Origin: QANA01 sp963665505 | Lineage (GTDB): Bacteria; Bacillota; Clostridia; Christensenellales; Christensenellaceae | Assembly (NCBI GenBank): GCA_963665505.1 | Contig: OY762275.1 | Location: 1,240,001-1,304,000 of the forward strand | Length of the DNA: 64,000 nt | Direction of reading: 5' to 3' | Shown: positions 8,397 through 16,293 of the stretch, piece after piece | How the letters are laid out: the number at the start of each line of letters is the position of its first letter | Numbering within the stretch: the stretch's first letter is position 1 | Program-made: the position numbers and the translations under genes | The notes under the pieces: generated by a model | Database searches by the model: none | What the model was told of the DNA's origin: nothing | What the model saw: only the letters and a program-made list of their open reading frames with translations

Positions 8397-9017
8397 ATGA
8401 AAAAGAAGATCTATGCGATCGCCATAACAGGTATGTTGATGGCAGTTACTCTCGTACTCAGTTTGACCAACATCGGGATCATCTCCATACCGCCCGCGAA
8501 TGTCACGACTATGCATATCCCCGTTATCATCGGGACGCTTGTTTGCGGTTTGAATGTCGGCCTGTCGCTCAGTTTGATTTTTGGTCTTACGAGCGTGTAT
8601 AAGGCGTTCACGGCAACTTCTGCGTTGGTCGCGCCGCTGATGGAACAAAGCCCCGTCTTAGTGATCGTCATGGCGATCGGCGCAAGGCTGTTGATCCCGG
8701 TCGTCACCCATTTGGTGTATATGGCTTTCCAGAAAAAGAAACATGCCCATATCGGGACGGGCGTGGCCGCCGTTGCGGGGACACTCACAAACACGGTATG
8801 TTATCTGGGCCTGATGCTTTTATTCTATGTGCTGACGGGCATCGATTCGGCAACGGTTTTAGGCATTATCGCAGGCGTAGGGGCCTTGAACGGTTCGCTG
8901 GAAGCTTTGGCGGCCCTGATCCTGTGCACCCCCATCGTCATTGCGGTCAGGAAGAAATTCCCGCAAATTCCCGCGATGTTCAGTAAAAAAACGAATACCA
9001 AGGAAACCATCGGTTAA
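8397..9017 (+). CDS. ECF transporter S component, probably pantothenate-specific
   Basis: The 206-aa integral membrane protein has about six hydrophobic segments and the S-component pattern IGIISIPPANVTTMHIPVI near residues 26-44, followed by a G-L-x-F-G-L-T-S-like helix. S components give energy-coupling-factor transporters their vitamin specificity and use shared EcfA/A'/T modules encoded elsewhere. It stands 10 bases before coaX, pantothenate kinase, so pantothenate (PanT-like) is the best guess for the substrate; this rests on context only. SD CGGAGG precedes the ATG. It has its own promoter and a 150-base leader. Confidence 0.72.
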   Translation: MKKKIYAIAITGMLMAVTLVLSLTNIGIISIPPANVTTMHIPVIIGTLVCGLNVGLSLSLIFGLTSVYKAFTATSALVAPLMEQSPVLVIVMAIGARLLIPVVTHLVYMAFQKKKHAHIGTGVAAVAGTLTNTVCYLGLMLLFYVLTGIDSATVLGIIAGVGALNGSLEALAALILCTPIVIAVRKKFPQIPAMFSKKTNTKETIG

Positions 9018-9027
9018 AAGGAAAATC

Positions 9028-9849
9028 ATGCTTCTTGCTATAGATATCGGCAACACCAATGTAAAGTTCGGGCTTTTCGGCAATAAAAACTTGGTCAATT
9101 CGTGGCGTATGGCCACGAAGATCGACAGGACATCGGATGAGATAGGGATAAAGGTCATATCTTTTTTCGATTATCTTCATATTGCCCCCAGCCGCATACA
9201 GGATATCATCATTTCTTCCGTCATACCTTCGGTCAACTACACGTTTGAACATATGTGCAGGACGTTCTTTCAAAAAGAGCCTTACTTTGTAGAGCCGGGT
9301 ATCAAAACGGGGATCAATATCCTGTATGATAATCCTAAAGAGCTTGGTTCCGACCGGATCGTCAATGCGGTCGCCGCCTATGAAAAGTATGGAGGGCCGT
9401 GCATTACCGTGGATTTCGGTACGGCCACCACATTTGGTGCGATATCTGAAAAAGGAGAATTTTTGGGCGGGGCAATCTGCCCGGGCATCAAAGTATCTTC
9501 CGAAGCCTTGGTGACAAGCGCCGCAAAATTGCCGAGAATCGAATTGAATAAACCCAAAACAGTGATCAATACGAATACGGTCACTTGCATGCAGTCCGGG
9601 ATCATTTACGGGTATGTCGGCCAGGTGGATTATATCCTGCGCAAGATGAAGGCCGAATTGGGTGGAAACGCAAAAGTGATCGCGACCGGGGGACTTGCAA
9701 ATACGATCGCGGCGGAAACGCAGATGATAGACGTGATCGACAGTTTGCTTACGCTGCATGGATTATATATCATTTATAATAAAAACGTCGGCAAGCCGTT
9801 AGGTGAATTGAATCATACAGTTGCGGCGGCTCAGGAGTGTAAAAAATGA
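9028..9849 (+). CDS. coaX: Type III pantothenate kinase CoaX
   Basis: Phosphorylates pantothenate in the first step of coenzyme A synthesis. The 273-aa product starts with the ASKHA phosphate-binding motif AIDIGNTNVKFGLFG and has the type III motifs ELGSDRIVNAVAAYE, VDFGTATTFG (catalytic Asp) and ATGGLA near the C-terminus. Start at the ATG at 9028 behind AAAAGGA; a longer reading frame extends upstream but overlaps the previous gene. Its stop overlaps the hom start by four bases (ATGA), which indicates translational coupling. Confidence 0.96.
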   Translation: MLLAIDIGNTNVKFGLFGNKNLVNSWRMATKIDRTSDEIGIKVISFFDYLHIAPSRIQDIIISSVIPSVNYTFEHMCRTFFQKEPYFVEPGIKTGINILYDNPKELGSDRIVNAVAAYEKYGGPCITVDFGTATTFGAISEKGEFLGGAICPGIKVSSEALVTSAAKLPRIELNKPKTVINTNTVTCMQSGIIYGYVGQVDYILRKMKAELGGNAKVIATGGLANTIAAETQMIDVIDSLLTLHGLYIIYNKNVGKPLGELNHTVAAAQECKK

Positions 9850-11117
9850 GAGTTGTTCAAATAGGCATCATGGGGATGGGGACTGTCGGTTCGGGCGTAT
9901 ATAAAGTACTTGCTTCCGAAGGGGCGAATATCGCGCACAAGGAAGGTTTCAAGATCAAAATAAAAAAAGTGCTTGCCCTCGATTATTCGATAGAAATCCC
10001 TGCGGAAAAAAAGGCAAAAAACGTAGAAGAATTGGCGAATGATCCTGAAATCGAAATCGTTGTGGAAGTCATGGGCGGTATCGAACCGGCTAAGAGTTTC
10101 ATATTGAAAATGTTCAAGGCGGGGAAATCGGTCGTCTCTGCAAATAAGCAGTTGATTTCAAACTATTGGCCGGAATTGGAGCACAGTGCCAAAGAGACCG
10201 GCGCCGGTTTCTATTTTGAAGCGAGCGTCGGCGGCGGTATCCCTATCCTGCGCGCCATAGAAGATTCTCTGCAGGCCAATACCATCCATTCTATTTATGC
10301 CATCATCAATGGGACAACCAACTACATTCTTACCAAAATGTCGGAAGAAGGCCGGGAATACGGCGATGTGCTGAAAGAAGCGCAAAAACTCGGATATGCG
10401 GAAGCGGATCCGACCGCCGATGTCGACGGCTTCGACGCTACCTATAAACTTTCCATATTGGCGTCGATGGCTTTCCATGCGCGGCTTCCGGTCGAATACA
10501 TCTACCGCGAAGGTATCCGCAATATTATCAAACGGGATATTGGCTATGCAAAAGAACTCGGATATGAGATCAAATTGTTGGCGATCGCCAAACGAATTGA
10601 CAACGATATCGAATTACGCGTCCACCCGACCATGATCCCGTTTTCCAGCCCGCTTGCGAACGTGCGCGATTCTTTCAACGCGATCCTTATGAACGGGAGT
10701 GCGGTGGGGGACATCATGTTTTACGGCAGAGGGGCCGGAGACCTGCCCACAGCCAGTGCGATCATATCGGATATCATCTATGCGGCACAGCTGCCCCAAC
10801 AAAAATATGCGACTTTTGAAAACAGCAGCGGGAAGGTATCGCCCATTCTCTCCTTTGAAAAAAATTGGGAAACAGGCTACTATATCCGCCTGCGTCTTTT
10901 AAACCGGCCCGGCACGCTTTCCCGTGTGACCAAAGTCATGGGAGATTTCGGGATCAGTATTTCTTCCGTCATGCAAAAAGACTCGCAGGGAAAATACGCG
11001 ACGGTGCTCTTTGTGACGCATAAGGCCAGAGAGCAGGATATGCAGAATGCCCTGCATGTGATTTCCGGGCTGCCGGAAGTCAATAAGGTCGGCGCGCTGA
11101 TCCGCGTGGAGGAATAA
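9846..11117 (+). CDS. hom: Homoserine dehydrogenase
   Basis: Reduces aspartate semialdehyde to homoserine, for threonine and methionine synthesis. The 423-aa protein has an NAD(P)-binding Rossmann motif GMGTVGSGV (about 10-18), the family motif in AEADPTADVDGFDATYKLSILASMAFH, and a C-terminal ACT domain (about 350-423: YYIRLRLLNRPGTLSRVTKV), so feedback control by threonine is likely. It overlaps coaX by four bases and ends at a strong terminator. The next pathway enzyme, thrB, is in this window at 37.7-38.6 kb, away from hom. Confidence 0.97.
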   Translation: MRVVQIGIMGMGTVGSGVYKVLASEGANIAHKEGFKIKIKKVLALDYSIEIPAEKKAKNVEELANDPEIEIVVEVMGGIEPAKSFILKMFKAGKSVVSANKQLISNYWPELEHSAKETGAGFYFEASVGGGIPILRAIEDSLQANTIHSIYAIINGTTNYILTKMSEEGREYGDVLKEAQKLGYAEADPTADVDGFDATYKLSILASMAFHARLPVEYIYREGIRNIIKRDIGYAKELGYEIKLLAIAKRIDNDIELRVHPTMIPFSSPLANVRDSFNAILMNGSAVGDIMFYGRGAGDLPTASAIISDIIYAAQLPQQKYATFENSSGKVSPILSFEKNWETGYYIRLRLLNRPGTLSRVTKVMGDFGISISSVMQKDSQGKYATVLFVTHKAREQDMQNALHVISGLPEVNKVGALIRVEE

Positions 11118-11140
11118 AACAAATAAGCAAGTGCAAAATA

Positions 11141-11170
11141 AAAGGCCGGGACGTTTGTCCCGGCCTTTTT
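11141..11170. terminator. Bidirectional terminator between hom and nnr
   Basis: Perfect 12-bp stem AAAGGCCGGGAC/GTCCCGGCCTTT (11141-11152 with 11157-11168) with T runs on both strands; it ends hom rightward and nnr leftward. Confidence 0.92.
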
Positions 11171-11185
11171 CTATTGTCCGACGAT

Positions 11186-12667
11186 TCACATATATTCCTG
11201 CAAAATGGCTTTGCCGAGACTTGTTATCGTATCCTCGGGCGTACAGGCATATTCGCTCAGGCAAGCAGCCGCGTATTCTCCCGCTTTTCCGCAAAGATAC
11301 GCCGCGCCGTACGCCGCCTCCGCCGGGGGCAGTCCCTGCGCCAGGAAGGCGCCGATGACACCGGTCAGCACATCGCCGGAACCGCCTTTGGCCATCCCGG
11401 GCGTACCGGCCGTCACAATATATGTGGAGGTCCCGTTTGTGATGATGCTGGTTGCCCCTTTAAGCAATACGACGATCTTGTGCTCTTCCGCAAAAGCGGT
11501 CGCGCAGGCGATCGGATCCGCCGCGATTTTTCCCATTGCAAGGCTGGAAAGCCGGGCAAATTCCCCGATATGCGGCGTAAGCACCGTATTTCTGCCAAAA
11601 GCCGGCAATCGTTCCGAAAGTAAAGTGAGCGCATCCGCATCGATTACTTTAGGGATATTCAAACCTGCCAAATCGCGGATGATTGCGCCGGTAGCAGCGG
11701 CGCGTCCGATACCAGGCCCCGCCGCGACGGCCGTATAGGCTTCCAGCGGCACATCCCGCGGCGTATCGGCGGCAATGTAGTCCGGCTCTTTGGAAATACA
11801 GCGCGCAATAGCGGGCGCCACCGTTTTTTGCGCGATATCGCAGACATAACGGCACCCGAGCAGCGTCGTAAGCCCGGCTCCACCGGCAAGGGCCGCTTTA
11901 AGCGCCAGGATCGCGGCTCCCGCCATCCCTTTGGACCCCGCCAGAACGGCCAGTCTTCCGTAAGTGCCTTTGTAAGAATCTGCTTCCCGCAGCGGCAGCC
12001 TATACTTGTTTACCCATTTTGTCGGCAGAGGAGGCCTGCCGGCATCTACCCCGATCGGGGCGACCGTAAGTATACCCGTATGTGCCCGCCCCGGAAAAAG
12101 CAGATGGCCCGGTTTTGCATAGCCAAACGTTACTGTATAGTCGGCCCAAACTGCTTTCTCGCCTGCGCCCGTATCTGCGGATATCCCGGAAGGGATGTCG
12201 ATCGAGAAAACAGTTGCTTTATGCGCGTTGATCCGCTCGATGATCTTTCCAGGCAAGCCCTGCGCCGCTCTGTGCAGTCCTGTGCCAAAAAGCCCGTCGA
12301 CGATTGCCGCGGCATCCTTGCTGAAGAATGACGGAAGCGAATCTTCCGTCAGAAACGTAAGCCGGTCCGTATGCGTAAAAAAACGCAGGTTTTGTGCCGC
12401 GTCTGCCGGTAATGCGGGGGAGAGGGCCCCGATATATACGTCGTAGCCCTGCGTCAGCAATATGCGACCCACGGCCAAGGCATCGCCGCCGTTATTGCCG
12501 CTGCCCGCCACGCAAAGGACCAAACTGCCCTGCGGCAGGACTTCCATGATTTTTTTTGATACCGCCGCGGCTGCCTGCTCCATCAGGACAAGGCCGGGTA
12601 TTTCCAGCGTATCCATCATGAACGCATCTATTTTTTTCGCTTCTGAAGACATCGTGATATCCAGCAT
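11186..12667 (-). CDS. nnr: Bifunctional NAD(P)H-hydrate repair enzyme Nnr
   Basis: Repairs damaged NAD(P)HX. The 493-aa protein joins an N-terminal epimerase domain (about 1-215; CVAGSGNNGGDALAVGR and the VDGLFGTGLHR loop) to a C-terminal ADP-dependent dehydratase of the ribokinase-like fold (about 225-493; LAVLAGSKGMAGAA, VAAGPGIGR, LTPHIGEFARL, and KGGSGDVLTG with the catalytic Asp). The fused arrangement is usual in bacteria. ATG start at 12667 with an SD (AAAGGAAC) just upstream on the minus strand. Transcribed alone, convergent with hom. This is the second gene here concerned with NAD cofactors. Confidence 0.96.
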   Translation of the reverse strand: MLDITMSSEAKKIDAFMMDTLEIPGLVLMEQAAAAVSKKIMEVLPQGSLVLCVAGSGNNGGDALAVGRILLTQGYDVYIGALSPALPADAAQNLRFFTHTDRLTFLTEDSLPSFFSKDAAAIVDGLFGTGLHRAAQGLPGKIIERINAHKATVFSIDIPSGISADTGAGEKAVWADYTVTFGYAKPGHLLFPGRAHTGILTVAPIGVDAGRPPLPTKWVNKYRLPLREADSYKGTYGRLAVLAGSKGMAGAAILALKAALAGGAGLTTLLGCRYVCDIAQKTVAPAIARCISKEPDYIAADTPRDVPLEAYTAVAAGPGIGRAAATGAIIRDLAGLNIPKVIDADALTLLSERLPAFGRNTVLTPHIGEFARLSSLAMGKIAADPIACATAFAEEHKIVVLLKGATSIITNGTSTYIVTAGTPGMAKGGSGDVLTGVIGAFLAQGLPPAEAAYGAAYLCGKAGEYAAACLSEYACTPEDTITSLGKAILQEYM

Positions 12668-12806
12668 CGCAGTTCCTTTCTCATAGGTGAATTATCTCCA
12701 TTATACGAAAAATATACAAAAAATAAAAGTGAATGTGTGTTTAAGTAAAGAAAAATCCGTTTAAAATAAAAATATAAGTTGTATTATGGTCGGTCGTTCA
12801 GTTTTC

Positions 12807-12821
12807 TGCAAAAATATTGCA
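12807..12821. repeat. Short inverted repeat upstream of the XRE/S24 gene
   Basis: TGCAA-N5-TTGCA, 37 bases before the start of the repressor-like gene. Its position would suit an autoregulatory operator, but the arms are short and only one copy is seen. Confidence 0.35.
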
Positions 12822-12857
12822 ATAGTATGAATCTAATTACCGCACGGAGTTTTTGTT

Positions 12858-13475
12858 ATGGTGAAAACAAGGATTTTTGGTAAGAATCTATACACGTACA
12901 GAGTACAGTCACAGCTTACCCAACGTGAGGTGGCAGATAAAATAGGGGTGCGGCAACAAACCGTAGCGGCCTGGGAGACCAGCCGTTCCACGCCTTCTCC
13001 GGACGTGATTTGCTCTCTGGCAAAAATTTTTGGCATCACAACGGATGAATTATTGCTTGTTCCCCGAGAGAGAGAGAAGAACTGGCTCAAGCGCCGTATC
13101 ATGGTGCCGGTCGTACAGGCGATCAAGGAGAAGATCGACTCCTATACGGAAAAAGATATCGAAGGATTCGATTTGATTGAGGGCGAATATGGCGTCGAAT
13201 ATTTTTTCTACAAAATGGCCGACAACAGTATGGAACCCAAGATATTCCCCGGCGATCTGCTCCTGTTTGAACTTTGTTCGGATGTCGCGAGTGGGGAAGT
13301 CGCCGCCGTGATCCTGGAAGACGGTACCGGCGTTATCCGCAAAGTGATCAAACATAACCAGGGGGTCTTGTTCCTGCCCTTGTCGAACGATCATCCGATA
13401 CGGTTTATCCCAAATGACGGCGCCTTTATGCCTAAGATCGTGGGACGATTGGTAAAAATGCAACGGCAATGGTAA
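12858..13475 (+). CDS. XRE-family HTH regulator with S24/LexA-like domain
   Basis: The 205-aa protein has an N-terminal Cro/CI helix-turn-helix (8-64; TQREVADKIGVRQQTVAAWE) and a C-terminal S24-type domain (about 110-205; MADNSMEPKIFPGD with Ser124 in the nucleophile position). The place of the catalytic Lys in the usual T-V-K-R motif is taken by Arg161 (GVIRKVI), and no Ala-Gly cleavage site is present about 35 residues before Ser124 (VPVVQAIKEK instead). It is therefore probably not self-cleaving and may respond to a ligand or partner. ATG with SD CGGAG. Stand-alone gene with its own terminator; no phage genes surround it. Confidence 0.85.
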   Translation: MVKTRIFGKNLYTYRVQSQLTQREVADKIGVRQQTVAAWETSRSTPSPDVICSLAKIFGITTDELLLVPREREKNWLKRRIMVPVVQAIKEKIDSYTEKDIEGFDLIEGEYGVEYFFYKMADNSMEPKIFPGDLLLFELCSDVASGEVAAVILEDGTGVIRKVIKHNQGVLFLPLSNDHPIRFIPNDGAFMPKIVGRLVKMQRQW

Positions 13476-13500
13476 AAATTTTTGTTTTAGGTAGATCTGA

Positions 13501-13526
13501 CAAAGCAGCCTTGCTGCTTTGTTTTT
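13501..13526 (+). terminator. Terminator after the XRE/S24 gene
   Basis: Perfect stem CAAAGCAGC/GCTGCTTTG (13501-13509 with 13513-13521), then TTTTT. Confidence 0.9.
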
Positions 13527-13586
13527 ATTTCATGGAATAAAATAAAAAACAGCACCTGATTTTTTTTGTCGGTCTTATGCGCCGTG

Positions 13587-13615
13587 TGGACAAACACATT
13601 CCCCAATGCTATAAT
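13587..13615 (+). promoter_or_regulatory. Promoter of the cobalamin-riboswitch operon
   Basis: TGGACA (13587-13592), 17 bases, TATAAT (13610-13615). Start expected near 13622. A perfect inverted repeat GGCATATA/TATATGCC (13635-13642 with 13650-13657) lies directly after it, either a 5' mRNA hairpin or an operator. Confidence 0.75.
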
Positions 13616-13672
13616 TGAATAATGCAGGCATTAAGGCATATAAATATTCTATATGCCCTAAGTTATGAAAAT

Positions 13673-13832
13673 ATAAGGTGTACGCGCAAGATTTTGCCGT
13701 TTAAGGGAAACAGGTGTGAAACCTGTGCGAACTCGTCGCTGTAACGGAGGAGCGCTGCCCCCAAAATCGTCACTGGGAAACTGGGAAGACAGGGGAAGCG
13801 CCATGATACCGGAGCCAGAAGACCTGCCTTAT
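13673..13832 (+). promoter_or_regulatory. Cobalamin riboswitch (aptamer)
   Basis: Contains the B12 box AGCCAGAAGACCTGCC at 13813-13828 and the other conserved aptamer pieces in order: a GGGAAACAGGTG segment followed by its pairing partner CACCTGT-like strand, a GTCGCTGTAACGG core segment and the repeated CTGGGAA before the B12 box. A closing P1 helix can form from ATAAGG (13673-13678) and CCTTAT (13827-13832). The genes that follow are therefore predicted to be switched off by adenosylcobalamin or a related corrinoid. Confidence 0.93.
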
Positions 13833-13914
13833 GTTTATGTACCGATCACCACGAGATTTTGGAGAACGTACGTCTTAGCTGAAAAGATTGTATTTTTCGT
13901 GCAAATTTGCACAG

Positions 13915-13964
13915 GTCCTCCAATATCCTCCGGGCAAGCCTGCGAAGAAAAATGGGAGGATATT
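13915..13964 (+). promoter_or_regulatory. SD-sequestering hairpin (riboswitch expression platform)
   Basis: AATATCCTCC (13922-13931) is perfectly complementary to GGAGGATATT (13955-13964), which contains the ribosome binding site of the next gene. A second anti-SD copy, GTCCTCC (13915-13921), lies immediately upstream. No strong intrinsic terminator lies between aptamer and gene, so control is most likely at translation initiation. Confidence 0.8.
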
Positions 13965-13967
13965 TTT

Positions 13968-14369
13968 ATGGAAAGACAAAAACAAAAGCGCTTCCTATGG
14001 ATAGCTATCGCTTGCCTAGTCGTGCTGATGGCCGCGTTTGCCACGATCTATGCGCTCACCCAGCCGGAGACTTCCGTAGGCGCCAAAACCATCACCATTT
14101 CCGTCGTCGTCCCAGACGAGGATCCGCAGCTTTTCACTATCCATACGGATGAAGAGTATCTGCGCGGTGCGCTGGAACAAGAAGATTTGGTTTCCGGTTC
14201 TGAGAGTGAATACGGCCTCTATGTGGAAACAGTGAGTGGCATCAAAGTCGATTCCGAAAAGAACGAATGGTGGTGCTTCACCCAAGATGGAGAGACCCTC
14301 CTGACCGGCGTGGACACGACCCCGATCGAAGACGGAGATTCTTTCGAGATCACACTTTCTACGTATTAA
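13968..14369 (+). CDS. Membrane-anchored DUF4430 (transcobalamin C-terminal-like) protein
   Basis: A 133-aa protein with one N-terminal membrane segment (about residues 9-29, preceded by Lys/Arg) and an extracytoplasmic domain with the DUF4430 pattern: a T-I-S-V-V-V-P strand, a YGLYV-x-TVSGI segment, a NEWWCFTQDG core and a final DGDSFEITLSTY strand. This fold resembles the C-terminal beta domain of animal transcobalamin and intrinsic factor. Start at the ATG at 13968 with SD GGGAGGA; a longer frame running back into the riboswitch is not credible. Riboswitch control and the following ECF S component suggest a surface corrinoid-capture role, which is inference. Confidence 0.8.
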   Translation: MERQKQKRFLWIAIACLVVLMAAFATIYALTQPETSVGAKTITISVVVPDEDPQLFTIHTDEEYLRGALEQEDLVSGSESEYGLYVETVSGIKVDSEKNEWWCFTQDGETLLTGVDTTPIEDGDSFEITLSTY

Positions 14370-14395
14370 ATACATGAAACACGTGGCATTGTAGC

Positions 14396-14899
14396 ATGAA
14401 ACTGAAGCTAAAGCCAAAAGACATCGCCATTGTCGGGATAACAAGCGCGATCATGCTGTTATCGCAAGTCGCTTTTTCATTTTTGCCCAATATTGAATTG
14501 GTGTCTTTGTTTATCATTCTTTTTACGCGGAATTTCGGCAGGAAAATGCTGTATTCCATCTATATCTTCGTCCTGCTGGAAGGGGTCCTTTACGGGTTTG
14601 GCATCTGGTGGATCATGTATCTGTACATCTGGGCCATTCTATACCTGCTCGTACGGATCTTCCGCCGCCTGTCCTTTTCCCTTACCTGGGCGATCATCTC
14701 GGGCATCTATGGGCTTTGTTTCGGTGCGCTATGTTCGATCCCCTATTTCTTCATATCCGGCATCGGCGGGGGCATCGCCTACTTTGTATCCGGGCTCCCG
14801 TTCGATATCCTCCATTGTGTGGGAAACTTTGTGACGGCCTTGTTCTTGCTCAAACCGCTGGATATCGTTCTGAAGAAATTATTGAAAACAGACCTGTGA
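14396..14899 (+). CDS. ECF transporter S component, probable corrinoid-specific
   Basis: A 167-aa hydrophobic protein with about five to six membrane helices and the arrangement of small S components: N-terminal KPKDIAIVGITSAIMLLSQ, a G-R-K-M-L loop, and a glycine-rich GIYGLCFGALCSIP helix. It lies 26 bases after the DUF4430 gene under the same cobalamin riboswitch, so a B12 or cobinamide substrate is likely. No energising EcfA/EcfT genes are nearby; a shared module elsewhere is expected. The SD is weak, which suggests dependence on translation of the upstream gene. Ends at a strong terminator. Confidence 0.75.
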   Translation: MKLKLKPKDIAIVGITSAIMLLSQVAFSFLPNIELVSLFIILFTRNFGRKMLYSIYIFVLLEGVLYGFGIWWIMYLYIWAILYLLVRIFRRLSFSLTWAIISGIYGLCFGALCSIPYFFISGIGGGIAYFVSGLPFDILHCVGNFVTALFLLKPLDIVLKKLLKTDL

Positions 14900-14910
14900 G
14901 CAGGAGCAAA

Positions 14911-14940
14911 AGAGGCGCGGGATATCCCGCGCCTCTTTTT
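14911..14940 (+). terminator. Terminator of the cobalamin-riboswitch operon
   Basis: A perfect 26-base palindrome (arms 14911-14923 and 14924-14936, core GGCGCGGGAT/ATCCCGCGCC) followed by T residues. Confidence 0.92.
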
Positions 14941-14978
14941 TATAACGGCCCCCGGAAAAAAGTTTCTGTTTCGCCATA

Positions 14979-15008
14979 TAGACAAACCGGTATAAAATGG
15001 CCTATACT
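14979..15008 (+). promoter_or_regulatory. Promoter of the SIS-domain gene
   Basis: TAGACA (14979-14984), 18 bases, TATACT (15003-15008). Confidence 0.6.
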
Positions 15009-15039
15009 GAAAAAAGGAAAAAAGGTCGGGAGGAGCAGC

Positions 15040-16125
15040 ATGCCTAATTTGATGCAGCAATGTATAGAAAGACAACCCCAGGCGATTCTTTCCGTATTGG
15101 GACATAAAGAGCAGATCTTCAATCCTTTTTTAGATATATTTGCAAAAGCAGATTTTCGGGATATCCTTCTGATCGGGTCGGGAAGTTCTTTCCATGCGGC
15201 CAATATGGCCCGCCCGTATATGGAGACACTTCTGCAAATGCCCGTATATCCCGCTACCCCTACCCGGCTGCCGTATATGGACGGGTCCGATGCATCCCAT
15301 CGCATCGTCATCGGAATATCCGAATCGGGCCGCAGCACCAATACGCTTTCCGCTTTGGAACAACTAAAACACAAAGGCTATTTTATTGTCGGGATAACGG
15401 AACGCGACGATTCGCCCATTGGGCAAATGGCGGATATGCCTATCCGGTTGTATGCGGGTCCGGAGCCAGCTTTACAAAAGACGATGAGCGTGCTCGCCTC
15501 GCTGTTGACACTGGAGATATTGGCGCTGGAACTTGCATTTTCCAAAAACCTGACCGCGGATACGGTCCGCCATGCATTTTATACAAAAATCCGGGAAGTA
15601 GCCCACGCTATGCCGGAGAATATTGCATGTGCAAAACGCTGGTACCGGCAGAACCTCTGCACTTTAAAAAATTCAGAGTATATTTTGATAACCGGGCAGC
15701 ACGGCAGGGCTGCCATCGGGGGAGAAGGCGCGCTCAAATTAGTCGAGACGATCCGTCGCCCCGCCTTTGCTTATGATTTCGAAGAATTCTTACATGGCCC
15801 GACGGGGCTTTTCTGCAGCAAAACGCAAATGTTTTTCCTCACAGCGCCCTGGGATGAAATCAGGCGCCAGACGCGTTTAAAAAGATTATGTGAAAGTGCC
15901 GGCTGTACAGCCTATACGATCTCTCTCGGAGATACCGCGGCCACACAAGGCCGGGACATCTTGCTGAAAAGCGTACAGAGCGCTTGTTTTGCGCCGTATG
16001 AAATGCTTATCCCCCTGCAGATACTAAGCGCCTATCTATCGGAAGAAGAAAGGATCGACATCGACAGGGAGCATTTCCCGGGTCTCTATTCCGATCTCGG
16101 CAGCAAAGTCCAAGGACAGCCTTGA
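15040..16125 (+). CDS. SIS-domain sugar isomerase (GlmS C-terminal-like)
   Basis: A 361-aa protein with two SIS domains and no glutaminase domain. The first SIS domain has IGSGSSFHAA (about 44-53) and ISESGRSTNT (about 91-100); the second has TGQHGRAAIGGEGALKLVET and the catalytic-region EEFLHGP. This is the arrangement of GlmS isomerase halves and of FrlB/AgaS-type enzymes that act on phosphorylated amino sugars or glycated amino acids. The substrate cannot be told from the sequence. ATG at 15040 behind SD GGGAGGAG. Stand-alone gene with its own promoter and no sugar transporter beside it. Confidence 0.82.
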   Translation: MPNLMQQCIERQPQAILSVLGHKEQIFNPFLDIFAKADFRDILLIGSGSSFHAANMARPYMETLLQMPVYPATPTRLPYMDGSDASHRIVIGISESGRSTNTLSALEQLKHKGYFIVGITERDDSPIGQMADMPIRLYAGPEPALQKTMSVLASLLTLEILALELAFSKNLTADTVRHAFYTKIREVAHAMPENIACAKRWYRQNLCTLKNSEYILITGQHGRAAIGGEGALKLVETIRRPAFAYDFEEFLHGPTGLFCSKTQMFFLTAPWDEIRRQTRLKRLCESAGCTAYTISLGDTAATQGRDILLKSVQSACFAPYEMLIPLQILSAYLSEEERIDIDREHFPGLYSDLGSKVQGQP

Positions 16126-16226
16126 ACTTGTTTCAATCGCATGCCAAAAAAGTACGGCACAGCAACGGTTCTTCAAGCTTCCCGCATAGTCTTGGAAAAT
16201 TTTCAATTTGTTATAAGCAAAAAAAA

Positions 16227-16255
16227 TTGTAAATGAAAAATGCGTATGTTAAGAT
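16227..16255 (+). promoter_or_regulatory. Promoter of the glycine cleavage operon
   Basis: TTGTAA (16227-16232), 17 bases, TAAGAT (16250-16255) with an extended -10 TG at 16247-16248. The leader is about 30 bases, too short for a glycine riboswitch. Confidence 0.6.
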
Positions 16256-16293
16256 ACATTTGTTGATCTTGATCCGATAAATAAGGAGATCCG

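Noticed and set aside
13716..13967. N-terminal extension of the DUF4430 protein into the riboswitch
   Set aside because: The frame is open by chance through the aptamer; the SD and membrane anchor place the start at 13968.
16126..16293. Glycine riboswitch upstream of gcvT
   Set aside because: No tandem glycine aptamer motifs are present and the predicted transcript leader is only about 30 bases.
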